Assembly (NCBI GenBank): GCA_012931725.1
Contig: CM022947.1
Span: 20,737,817 to 20,801,816, forward strand
Direction: 5' to 3'
Length of the DNA stretch: 64,000 nucleotides
DNA from: Litsea cubeba
Lineage: Eukaryota; Streptophyta; Magnoliopsida; Laurales; Lauraceae
Shown one piece after another: positions 11,181 through 22,500 of this stretch. The position numbers were made by a program, and so were the translations under genes. Position 1 is the first letter of the stretch, and each line of letters opens with the position of its first letter. A model generated the notes under the pieces. The model did no database searches. It had not been told where the DNA came from and worked only from the letters and a program-made list of their open reading frames with translations.

Positions 11181-12100
11181 TGGACACTCAGAAGATATAT
11201 GTCCAAGTTTTTGCAGTTATAGCATTTGACTATTCTTTCTTGACTCTTAGATGAAGAAATGCTTTTGTTTTTATTTTTATTAAAGAATTTAAAATTTGAA
11301 TTCTTTTTCTTAAAATGTCTTATAAATTTCTTAGTGAGAAGAGCAATATCTTCATTATCACTTTCTTCATCATTATCTGATTCTCCTTTAGATTGAGTTG
11401 ATTGAGAGGTTTTTAAAGCAATTGATTTCTTATCTTTGGATTTATTAGAAGCATTATTTAACTTTAACTCAAAAGTTCTAATATTACTAGATAATTCTTC
11501 AACTTTCATAGTTTCTGGGTCATTGTATTCTTCTATAGAGGTCACTTTGGGGTGAAATCTATCAGGAAGGGATCTAAGGATTTTGCTACAAATTTTGCCT
11601 TCAGGAATATGTTCACCAAGTGCCCACATCTCATTCACAATTACCATTAGCTTAGTTCGAAATTCATCGAACATTTCATCTTCCCTCATTCTTAAAGATT
11701 CGAATTGAGAAGTTAACATTTGGAGCTTGGCTCTTTTGACAATGGTTGTTCCTTCGTAATTTGTTTCCAAAAGATCCCAAGCTTGTTTAGCTGTAGTACA
11801 TGTCATAATCTTTTTGAATACTTCATCATTCATGACACAAGTTATGGCATTCAATGCCTTTGCATTGTTGTCTCTCAGTTCCTTATGATCAGCTGTCCAT
11901 TTTGCCTTTGCAAGAGGCTGGACAGTGCCATCTGTATCTGTGACTGTAGGAGGAGTCCATCTATCCTCTACAATATCCCACACATCTCCGTTAAAAGATT
12001 TGATGAAGACGGTCATTCGGGCTTTCCAAAAGGCATAGTTTGTACCATCAAACAATGGAGGTCTGTTTATAGCACTACCTTCTGGATTAGACATTGGCAC
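11072..12100 (-). pseudogene. Copia gag (UBN2-type capsid), frameshifted in the zinc knuckle
   Basis: A 342-residue frame opens MSNPEGSAINRPPLFDG, 55 bases from the PBS. It has the gag signature NYAFWKARMTVFI near residue 20 and TAKQAWDLLETNYEGT near residue 105, which leads to the capsid-type domain. KILRSLPDRFHPKVTSIEEY follows near residue 180. The single CCHC knuckle begins CYNC and would continue GHISSEC, but a one-base loss shifts the frame so the tail after about residue 295 is out of frame. It is structural rather than enzymatic, packaging element RNA in cytoplasmic particles. The start is the first ATG after the PBS. Confidence 0.85.
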
Positions 12101-12154
12101 TAGTAAAAAGAAGTAGATCTACTCCGGGTTGTTAAACCTTTAGAGAGTAACATT

Positions 12155-12166
12155 GCTTTGATACCA
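12155..12166 (-). other. Primer-binding site (tRNA-iMet) of the copia element
   Basis: The minus strand reads TGGTATCAAAGC two bases inside the 5' LTR. It matches the complement of the plant initiator-Met tRNA 3' end (TGGTATCAGAGC) except for one base. Confidence 0.85.
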
Positions 12167-12168
12167 AA

Positions 12169-13675
12169 TGAAAGTGCAACTAGGTTAAATGAATAAGTCC
12201 TAGAGGGGGGGGGGGGGGGGGGGGGAATAGGACAAAAGGAATTCTAATGCCAATTTTAAACTTATTAGCCCAATTTTAATCTCAACTTGGAATAATAATC
12301 ACACATAACAAAATAACTTGTTTGAATTATAAGTTCAATGTATGTGTGCTTAAATAATCAGAGACACTCTAATTTGAAATAAGATAGTAAGCACAAGAGA
12401 TAAAATGGCACAAGAGATTTGTAGTGGTTCAGTCACACAGACCTACATCCATTCTCAAGGGTCACATAGTCCCTTGGTTCCACTATAAATAATCAAACTA
12501 CACATGGAGTACTGATTCTAACTCAATTTTATCACTGAGGTTCGATCACACAGATCTAATCCCCACACACAATTTTTTAGAGTGGTTGACACACACAGAT
12601 TCAATCCATTGTCACAAAGATATAAATTTGAATGGAGGGCGAACACTTGCCTTTTATGAAGATCGAAAGTGTTCGAGGAAGCTTTTGACCGTGATCGAAG
12701 CTTTTTACCTCTTGCAGCTAGCTTGATGTTGATGATGAAACTCCATTGAGATGCACAACCAAGTTATAGAGGTTTGATTTTTAGGGCAGAAATGAGAGAT
12801 AGCTTTAGCGATTAGGATACCCTAAATTTGGCTTCTCAAAGCACACTCCTTAGAGCTAAGTAAGCCCTTGGATTTTTCAAGATAGAATCTAAGTGTGTTT
12901 GGAAGAAGCTTTGAGAGCTTGAGAAAGGTTTACAAGAATTTAGAACAAAGGCTCTTCAAAAATTGGACTCCTTAATGTTGAAAATGAGCTTCAGGTATTT
13001 ATAGAAAAAAATCCAATGGATAGTTCCAACGGTCACTTAAGACATGGTAGGGTGTACCTGAAGGAACACTATTCCAACGTTTGAAATTTGATAAAAAAAC
13101 CATGACATAAGCAATGTTTTGGTGAGGCCTTATATGAAACATGAGTATGAATATGAGGAAAATTTTTTTAGAAAAAATATTAAAGAAATCAAAAGCACAC
13201 TGGTTTTGAAAACTTCACATTTCTTTATAATTTATAAAACGTTGTTTATTGTTAAGTTTCTATACATACTCATGCTTACTAAGCCTCAATGTGACCTGGT
13301 GTTATGATCATGTTGGATGCCTTAGGACATGTGGACTTAGGGGGTGAACTGCTAACCGCATGAGGTTGGCTGGCCGAAATCTGGGGTCATTTTTGAGTTT
13401 TAAACAAGCTCAAAAAAATCTTCTAAAAACCTATCAAAATAATAATTTAGCCTAGGGTTTTTAGGGTCACTAAGGCGTATGGTTTCGGTCCCAATTACCT
13501 GATCTTGGTTGGCACATCTTGATGTTGATCTTCGACGAAACCTTGCATTTCCAAAAAGCTTTGACAGACATTTTGAATTGAATATACTTTGAAGTACTTA
13601 AGAGACAATGTATTCAGAACTCTTTGGCACGGAATTGACAATAAAAACAGTGCACATGAAAATGTGGCACTAACA
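12169..13675 (-). repeat. 5' LTR of the copia element
   Basis: This is the direct counterpart of 3929-5416, with TG...CA ends. A TATA box CTATAAATA (12996-13004, minus strand) marks the likely promoter of the genomic RNA. The G-run at about 12204-12225 is longer than the matching run in the other LTR. Confidence 0.95.
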
Positions 13676-14668
13676 GTTTTGGATGAGATTACCTTATTTT
13701 TATTTATTTATTTTGTAAATAGATTTTAGATTTCCTCTTTGCCGAATTTTTTAAATTAATTGTTGGAATTTTCACCAGGGGTTTTATGGTAGAAGGAAAA
13801 AGAAGAGCTCCAACAAGGTTAAAAGTTAAACATAGGTTGTAATATCGCAACCTATTGGGATATCCGTAAAAAAAATGTTATCTAAGGTTTAGTTATCATT
13901 ATCTGGCAGGGTGTTAAGTTTCTATCATTAAATGTTAATTAGAGGAGTTATTTATAATCTTATAGAAAAACCCATAGTTTTAATCATAGACCCTATTTGT
14001 ATATTTTAAAAAAATTATTTAGAAACCCTTTATCCACTTATACTGATAAACACACTTCTTATTTTGTATTTGAACCCGAAATCAGATTTGAATTTTCAAT
14101 TGAAGACATATCTTGGCACAATAAATAGGTTCTATATTGGATCAAGACCTTATATATGAAGACAAATTGGGTTTGGATCCGCATCAATATTCACCATGGT
14201 TCGACGAGTTTGCATCCAAAAGCCATTGCCTAAACCTTCTATCGGCTATTAAACATCATACTACAACTTATATTTGAGATTTATTCCAATCCTTTTTACT
14301 AGAAAAAATAATATTAAGAAAAATTCACAAGACAAAATGAAATTGTGATTTTTCATTAGTTATTGCTTTTAAACTCTATTTTAAATGGAAATAAACAATA
14401 TAATATAGTATAAAAGGGAGAAATTTTACTGCATACTACATTTATGTTGTCGGGGCCTATTTTGATGCATTCCTATCAATCTAGGAGTAGGATAGATGAA
14501 AAGATTTTTTTATGTTCATAAAATTAGCTCTATCAAATTATCCCTACCCTTGACTTTACATTCGTAAAGTTTAATAATCTTTTAATAACATAATTCTTTT
14601 TTGGACACTCAATCCAATAGCGAGTAAATGTTTGATGAGCATAAAATTAGATATAATTTTAAACTTTC
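13676..14668. other. AT-rich intergenic DNA
   Basis: No coding sequence, RNA gene or clear transposon end is seen between the copia target duplication and the SINE. This stretch forms the distal upstream region of the transporter gene. Confidence 0.4.
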
Positions 14669-14677
14669 AACTCACTA

Positions 14678-14831
14678 GCCTTTGGCCTAGTACTACAGTT
14701 TGCAACCAGAGGTTGAAGGTTCACTATTATATTAGGGCCACAGAGGATTTACCTCGCTCCTCTGGGTCTGTAGAGATTATTATAGCCAAAAGAACTAAGA
14801 TACCCTCCGTTAAATTTTTTTTTTTTTTTTT
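14678..14831 (+). mobile_element. Complete tRNA-derived SINE with poly(T) tail
   Basis: The 154-bp body starts GCCTTTGGCCTAGTAC, where TGGCCTAGTAC resembles a pol III A box. A B-box-like GGTTGAAGGTTCAC follows about 40 bases on, and the body ends in a run of T. A perfect 9-bp duplication AACTCACTA flanks it (14669-14677 and 14832-14840), showing target-primed insertion. It sits about 220 bases before the transporter start codon, in the same orientation, so it may now be part of that promoter. Confidence 0.75.
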
Positions 14832-15019
14832 AACTCACTAATTTTCCCTTGCAACTGTTGATGCAACTGCTGAGAAAAAGGGAGAGAAGAATGAGCACAA
14901 GGCAAATGGGGGAAGGGTACTTGTGTAAATTGCAACAACTCGACCTTGTTAATGTAAAAAGGAGTACGAGTCGAGGAGGGTACTCAGTTGAGTTTTGAGT
15001 CGAGTGGCGTTGAATCTGT

Positions 15020-15052
15020 TAAAGAAGAAAGAAGAAAGAAGAAAGAAGAAAG
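15020..15052 (+). promoter_or_regulatory. 5' leader of the transporter gene with (GAA)n tract
   Basis: A run of AAGAAGAAAGAAG repeats immediately precedes the start codon at 15053. Purine-rich leaders of this kind are common in plant mRNAs. No clear TATA box is visible in the 200 bases upstream, so the transcription start is not assigned. Confidence 0.4.
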
Positions 15053-15103
15053 ATGCGGTGGTACTTTGTTGCAGGGCTTCTCACTCTTCTCACCAGTTCT
15101 CAG
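15053..15103 (+). CDS. Transporter exon 1
   Basis: It encodes residues 1-17, MRWYFVAGLLTLLTSSQ, the start of the first membrane segment. The donor GTCAGA follows at 15104, phase 0. The ATG is chosen because it gives the family's usual N-terminus (M-x-W-Y-x-V-A-x-L-L-T). Confidence 0.9.
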
Positions 15104-16576
15104 GTCAGAATCAGATCCATTACTGAAGAACCAACTTCATCATCTCATCTCTGATTCTTTTAAAGGTCTTATTTAGATCCATGTAATTTATTTATCTATC
15201 GTCCTAGGGTTATTTTGTTCGTTGGAGTGAAACGGAATTGCAAGAAGACTTTTTGATTTTTTTTTAAAATGTAGATTCTGTCATTTGATAATGAGGTGAT
15301 GATTGTTCTATGTTTTAAATTTAATTCATGGGGTGTTGAAGGCGTTCGTTGAATTAAAAACCTGTGTGTTATCAATCAAATCTTCTTTCATGGAGCTTGT
15401 TGAATTAAAACCTTCTGTTGGTGGGTTCTGGTGTCCTGATGAATGGTAGTCACTTAAGACTTTTACTATAGGAATCATGTGTATGTATGTGCATTGAGTC
15501 ATTTACCCCTAAAAGATACATTTTGGGTCTCTTTGGTATAAGAGACGATTTCTGATAGATGATCCTCTATGCTATCATGTAAAAGATTTGACTAGAAAGT
15601 GATAGAATTTACAATCAGAATGATTGTGACTTGTGAGATTCCCACATGGTAGAGACTAGAGAGGGTGACTCTCACTTAGTAGAGAGAATCAGTGGTATAT
15701 TGTTGCATCCTACCAACCCCCCACCCAAACACACCCACCCATCCAACCTCCCACCCTTGCTGTACAAAACTAAAGAAGGAAAATCTTGGATCACTCTGTT
15801 AGTGACTTGTAATTGGTGGTTTTTCTTCCTTGTTCTTGGGCAGTTCCATGCACTTTCTTTGTATCAGAATTTTGTCTTCTGCACATTTTGCTTTCTATGT
15901 GTAGTAGGGAAAGTTACCTATTGTTTTAGTAGCCAAAGTATGTAATGTTATACAAAAATATGTGTTGGTAGAAACTTGTGTGGGTGTCTCTGCGCCTTTG
16001 CACAGCATCCATGGCATTGTGTGAGTCCACACAAAAATTGAAATGAGTGTGCTCATTAGTATAAAATAGAAAACTACACCGCAATTCACTCGAAATTATA
16101 TCAAAAATCATAATTTTTTCCACCCATTCTCTGACAAGCTACTCCGATTTCTGAAGAAACATGTATTTGATATGATATGAAGTACATATATTGAAATGAT
16201 AAGGGGTCCTAGGAGGAGAGTTTTTCTTGAAATTATATGGCAATTTTATTTTATTTATTTATTTTTTAAGTTTATTATTAGTAATAACATTGAAAGAGAG
16301 AAGATGAATCACCCCCACCCCACCCGCAATGATCAAATGGTCTACCTCTCTTTTCTACAGAATATGAATTAACAAAATACAATCGAAAGCTCACTTTCAA
16401 ATAAAAAGAAAGAAAAGGTAAGAAGGAAATAAGGAAAAAAAAAAAAGAAAACTACTATTAGAATCTTGGATCTCCTCAATACCATTGATATTTCTGCCAC
16501 CGTGGGTTTCCACAGTGAATGTTACATGCAAAATCTCCTACAACACTAAAATGGAATCAAACTATAAGAAGTTTGC

Positions 16577-16610
<34 letters not shown>

Positions 16611-19400
16611 AATGCAAGTAGGTAACAGAATTTTAATAAAAAAAGTAGGTAACAGAATTGAACTATGAGTTGCTGCATAAGATACCTACCACCAAAACTA
16701 TCATCTTGTCAGGTTTACCATATTGGGTCTACTTAACTCGTTCTACTCACTAAAGTGACTAGTGACATATCTTTCTATATGTGTCTGAATGTGCTTCCGC
16801 TTGTGGAAATGAGTGTTTATTTTTTGAAAATAAAGAGCTTCCGAGAGACTAATAGTGATAATTGATAAAGAAGGAAGGAAGTTACAAAAAAAAAAAAAAA
16901 AAAGGAAAAAGAAAAAAATCCCATATGTGGGACATTATTTGCGTTGGACATGCCCAAACCATATCAAACAGGCCGGTAGCGGCGCTGGTAAGGAAAAGTT
17001 TGGCTATGAAGGTTGATGGCCCACCAAAGGGAAGGGATAGGCCAAAGAGGACCTGGATGGAGGCAATAAAAATAGATCTGAAGAAAGCAACTTGTCTGAG
17101 GATTTGGCTCAAGATAGATCGGAATGTAGAAATAGAATTTGTGTAGCCGACCCCAATATAGTTGGAAGAAGGCTTTGATGATCATGATGATGATGTAGGA
17201 TATTATTTGACCACAAATTTTATTATTATTTTGGGAATGTCAACAAACATTTTATTAATAAAAGAACTAGTAAAAGAGACTTATACTGAAAACAATTTTA
17301 AACATTATTCCTTGATTTTTCTCCCTCTTCTATTGATGCTGCCCATAGATTTTGTCTCATGTACTAATTCCTATTTCTATCCTCCATTCCAAAAAAAAAT
17401 ATATATATATAAAAAGAAGAAAAACACTATCTATATCCTTGTAACTCTACACTTTGATTTTAGCATGCGCATCTTTTCCACATGTACTTCAGCTACTTGT
17501 TTCTTCATCGCTGAACATTCTTCTTCATACAGCATGGAAGATTTCTTGCTTTCTCTTTGTTCACTGCATAATTGCTTCTTCCTTAATAAAACAATTGCCG
17601 ATTGAAAAAAAATTCAGATTGCTAGCGTACTGCCTTTATATTTAGAAAAGGCCACTTGATTCGGATATTTGATTGTGCAACAAAGGCAGTCTTGCTTCTC
17701 AATCTCCAAGATGCAAATTGGGTCCAAGAGGACGTGGGCAGGGGGAAGGGGAGGAAGTGTTTTCCTTTTGTGGCCTGTTATGGATGGAGGGTTTCCTGAA
17801 ACATGTTGCAGCTTGAAGTTTTTGACTATCTAATTTTATTTGTCCAAACCATTCCAATTAAATCTTCTCCTGTTATGGATGGAGGGTTTCCTGAAACATG
17901 TTGCAGCTTGAAGTTTTTGACTATCTAATTTTATTTGTCCAAACCATTCCAATTAAATCTTCTGTTGAAGTGATTGACTCATCCATCATTGAATTTGAAT
18001 ACACTTGTTTAGTTGTTCCACAATACGGTCCTTTTATAAAAGGATCATACATTCTAGGAACACATTCTTGTTTATTCTTGTCATTGTACAATTGGGTCCT
18101 TTTTACAAGCACATCCATACTAAGAGATATCTTGTTTAGAATTTCAATTCAATTTATGAATTCATTCCTCAAGCTGTACCTTTCTTGTTCATTGGTATAA
18201 AGCAGTGATTATACAGATCTTCCGGGGATAGTTTTTTGGTCCTACACAAAGACATCTTTCTTTGTATCATTTCCAAATTTTTTTTTTGTTTTTTTTTTTG
18301 ACAAACTGGGTGGATATGTTACAGGGTCATTCTTCCTCTCTTCATGTAGCTTTCCATCATACTCATAAGGGTGCTAATGAGGTGGCTGATTAGAGCAAGT
18401 AATATCCTGATAAGCTTTGTATTTTGCTCTGTTACCATGTGCTCTTTTTTTTAGTTTTTGTTGTTTCTATTTGGGCCCTTTTGTAGCTTTGGAGCAGTCT
18501 GCCTTTGGTATAGTGCTCCTACACCATTTTGCATTATATCTTTTTACTATTAATATATCTTGTTACTATTTTAGAAAAGGCCAATGATTGGGTAACTAGG
18601 ATCTCTACCAATCTAGAAGGCTTTTGGGGTACGCCTCATCGCCATTGGCTGGTCAACTCTTTTTTTTTTTGTTGTTGTTGTTTCTATTTGGCTCCTTTTG
18701 TAGCTTTCGAGCAGTTTGCCTTCGGTATAGTGCTCCTACACCATTTTGTATTATATATTTTCCTTGTTAATATATCTTGTTACTTTTTTAGAAAGGCCAA
18801 TGTTGGGTAACTAGGATCTCTTCCAATCTAAAAGGCTTTTATGGTATCCCTTATTGCCTTTGGTTGGTCAAATCTATGGGTTTGGATAGTGAACCTTGGG
18901 CCCTACTTGAGTGGGTGGACTTATCATTAAATACTTGATGACGACTTTGAACCATGGATTGAAGAATTCGACTATGTAACTGCATTGCAACTGTGTAATG
19001 TGTGTATGTGTGTGTTTGTGTTGTGAGTTTGTTGTTTTATCAATAATCTTCAAGTATGCTGGCAGTTAATAATAAGTGATTGTTAAGAATTCTTGTTAAT
19101 TTGGCATTCTGTTGAAGTGTTGATATACCTTTTAAACACCAATAATTGTCATTTTCTTTCCTTGGTAGGGAATTTTGACTACTCTATCACAAAATAATGG
19201 TGGATATAGGTATGACTATGCAACAGTGCCGTTTCTTGCTGAAGTATTTAAGGTAAGACATCTATTATACAGCCGGACAAATTTTCAAATTGCCAAATTG
19301 TCTTGCATTAGAATAAGCATGCTACTTTTGTGCATGCTTGAGCAAGCAAGAACCATCAACATCAGCACCCTCGTAGTCTTTGTCATTTAGCTAAAAAATT

Positions 19401-19438
<38 letters not shown>

Positions 19439-19539
19439 TGGGCTTGTGTAGGGATGACTATATGTAGCAAGCTTGCTTGCTTGGTCTGCATTGAATCACC
19501 ACCACCACCTCACTCGTGGCCTTATCTCATTTAGCTCAA

Positions 19540-19595
<56 letters not shown>

Positions 19596-22500
19596 GTGGG
19601 CGTGTGCAGGGCTGACCATATGTGCATCGTGCACAGATGAGTTATTTGTGTAGGGACAGTAGGGTCCAATTGAATGTATTCCTGTTGAGGGGTGGGGTGG
19701 GGGGAGGGAGATAGGGATGTAAAGGACTCATTTTGGAAAAAAAAAGGCCTAATTATTCTAAACCTTCATTCAAGGCTGCAGAGTTTAACTTTTTTGAGTT
19801 GTGTTTTCTGAAGTTTAATTTAACAATTAAGATAGGTCAGATAAATGTCAAACTGTGGTAGGGTGATGGCCATGGTCAAGAAGAGCCCTACTCATGAAGC
19901 AGTAAAGACCCAAACGTGCCAAACAAAGCTGTGCCCGGTTATGGGTGTCAAAGAACTCGACTTCTTTTATTTTACTTGGTCTTGTTGTAATGCAGTTAGG
20001 CTACATGACTATTTTGTAGATAGAGTGTATCTGTTGAGTTGATGGTTACCAATAGATGGATGATGGCTGAAAAGTTACACATGGAAGAAATCTACCCATC
20101 TTGCATTTTACTTCCATATACATTGATCATGTACTGACCATGGATCAAAATACGTAGCGGCCACTAGCTAAATGGCATTTATCGCCGTTCACATCCGTAG
20201 CGGCCGCTACGCACGTTACGGGCCGTTACGGAGTGAGACAGATTCCTACTTCCCAAAATTTTTTAAAATGCATAATAAGACTTATTTCTTTTCTTTTTCT
20301 CTCCAAATAACATTTCTACGCTTCGCAACTCTTCTACCCTTTTATGTTTAAAAGAACACAAAAAGCACATAATGTTGCCGAATTACAGTCGATACAGAGA
20401 GTTCTTTCTCAAGGATTCTTCTCCAAGTACATCCTATTAGACACCCCCTTTGGTAGGTGTATTCTTTTCTCTAGGTACTCTTAAGTCTTAAGTCTTGACT
20501 TCATGACATAGTTTTTTTTACGAGCCTTTCATTAGCTTCTAAGTTAGCATAACTAAGCAACATTAATACATATGAAAAAAATGATCATTACAATTATTTT
20601 CTATTTATACAGCGATACAGGACCTCATACAATGAGGGGACCACTACACCCCCTTAGTTACTTTTGCAAAAAAAATATACAATTTTTCAATATTCGAGAT
20701 TTTCTACAGTTTTTTTTTTTTTTAGAATTTTTTTGACGATTTTTTCAAATCGCACCGCTATGCTGCTACGTAGCGTCCGCTATGTAGCGTTTTGGCGGCA
20801 ACCGCTATTTTCATCCTTGGTATTCATCCTTGGTACTGACTGTTGGATTGTTTCACTTTTCATCTTTTTTATGTTTAGATATAATCGGCCATCTACGCTG
20901 TCGCTTATCATATCAATGATTTTTAATGGATTGGATTACTATACATTTATCTAACTAAATAACCTACAACATTCATGGGAAAAATCTCACTAAAAGAACC
21001 TATGAAATTCATAGCTTTGTGGGTAGTGAAAGATCAACATGTCATGGGTTCAAGCTTCCCATCCCATTTTGATTTCTTTTTATATATGTTTCAAGAGTGG
21101 CTAAAATGACTTATAAACTGGCCTAACTAAGTTGACTCAGCTGGGACAGGTTCAAGCTTCCCCTCCCATTTTGATTTCTTTTTATTTATGTTTCAAGAGT
21201 GGCTAAAGTGACTCATAAACTGGCCGAACTAAGTCGACTCAGCTGGGACACCAATTTGGCTCACCATGCAGGGAGGCAATACTTTTTTAAGCTGTTGCTT
21301 TCTTAGCTGACTTGCATTGTTCTTTTTTTTTTTGGGTTAAATTGCAGCTCGTTGTATCAAGTTTTCTTCTTTGGAGAGAGTGCCGATCGTCATGTCCACC
21401 AAGGATGACTACAGATTGGAAGAACGTGCGGCTGTTCCCCATTCCATCCATCATATACCTAATTCACAATAATATTCAATTTGCTACGTTAACTTATGTT
21501 GATACATCAACGTATCAGATAATGGGCAACCTGAAGATTGTGACAACTGGTATATTATTCAGGTGCTCGCTTTGGGCTGTGCATGGATGTGATCTACATT
21601 TATTTATGAGTGTCAACAGAAGCATTTGTGCTATTTTCTATTGCGTGTATTGATCCGCCTAAGAAAATTGGAATTAGGTTCTCCATATTTTGTTTTGTCT
21701 GATTGTAATTGTTTTTGGCTAGCTAATGTTGTTTATTTGATGTTTCAGGCTATTCTTGAAGAAGAAATTGACGAACCTGCAGTGGATGGCAATTGTTCTT
21801 TTAACTATTGGAACAACCACAAGCCAGGTGTTATTAAAAACATGCGTGTCTTTAGCAATGAAGTTGACTGCATACCTTGACAAATTTTTCATGCTTTGTG
21901 TAGTTAATACAGAAAGCTGCAATTATTGTATCAATGGGGTTCTTGGCTTTTTCATGGAAAATGTATTAAAACAAGCTATGATGCATAGATGCTTCAAAAT
22001 GGGCAACGTATCGTGTCGTATTGTATCCGATACTTCACTTTTTGCATGTAAAATCCGTGTCCTTGCCATGTCTATGGCGTGTCCCTGCTGTATCCGTGCC
22101 ATATCTGGGCATCATAGAAAACAAGCTTATTTTATTGCAAAAACTCTTCTACTTTGTTTTAATGCATGTTCCATCATCTCATTGATGGTCTTGAAGTTCT
22201 GAGAAGCTAAGAGATATCGGCTGTCCAATATAAGACCATGATAATAACTGCGGGCTACAACATCTTCTGATTTGTCTAATTTCACACCTTGCCTAGACTA
22301 GGAAAAATTCCATCATATACTTGACCATTGACTTGCTGCTGCCTTGCTTCAAGTCCTGTAGCTTAGAGAATAAGTCCCCTTGGTAATTGACTGGAAGGAA
22401 TTTCTGTTTCATTATATTCTGCATCTTTGCTCATGCTTCCACTGGATCCATATTTGGGGTCTACGTTATCGATGCAACTGTCCACCAAATAACCGTATAT

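Larger units (their letters stand above)
3929..13675 (-). mobile_element. Ty1/copia LTR retrotransposon (SIRE/Maximus-like), 9.7 kb
   Basis: The element is bounded by two long direct repeats that begin TG and end CA, with a perfect 5-bp target duplication GTTTT (3924-3928 and 13676-13680). A primer-binding site lies inside the right LTR and a polypurine tract inside the left LTR, so the element reads on the minus strand. Order along that strand: 5' LTR, PBS, gag with a CCHC knuckle, coiled-coil region, protease, integrase, reverse transcriptase, RNase H, a second RNase H remnant, an antisense ORF, PPT, 3' LTR. Protease-integrase-RT order is copia. The YVDDIMFG box, LGLQIKQ-like wording, size and long LTRs fit the SIRE/Maximus lineage, judged from memory. 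Many stops and frameshifts make it non-autonomous now. Confidence 0.95.
15104..19168 (+). other. Transporter intron 1 (4065 bp)
   Basis: It is bounded by GTCAGA and TTGGTAG. It contains (CT)n near 16580-16610, the 3' end of an RTE-type LINE (16910-17200), a perfect 95-bp tandem duplication (17774-17963) and an L1-type 3' remnant with a duplicated tail (18310-18870). No other gene is seen. Confidence 0.8.
19253..21347 (+). other. Transporter intron 2 (2095 bp)
   Basis: Contains two long (CT)n microsatellites (about 19405-19433 and 19543-19592), a 694-bp hAT-type element (20139-20832) and a roughly 103-bp imperfect tandem duplication (about 21047-21250). The acceptor is preceded by a T-rich tract and ends ATTGCAG. 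Confidence 0.75.

Noticed and set aside
11720..12103. A 127-residue + strand frame opposite gag
   Set aside because: It is the antisense shadow of a well-supported gag and has none of the surrounding signals seen for the antisense ORF at 6254-6701.
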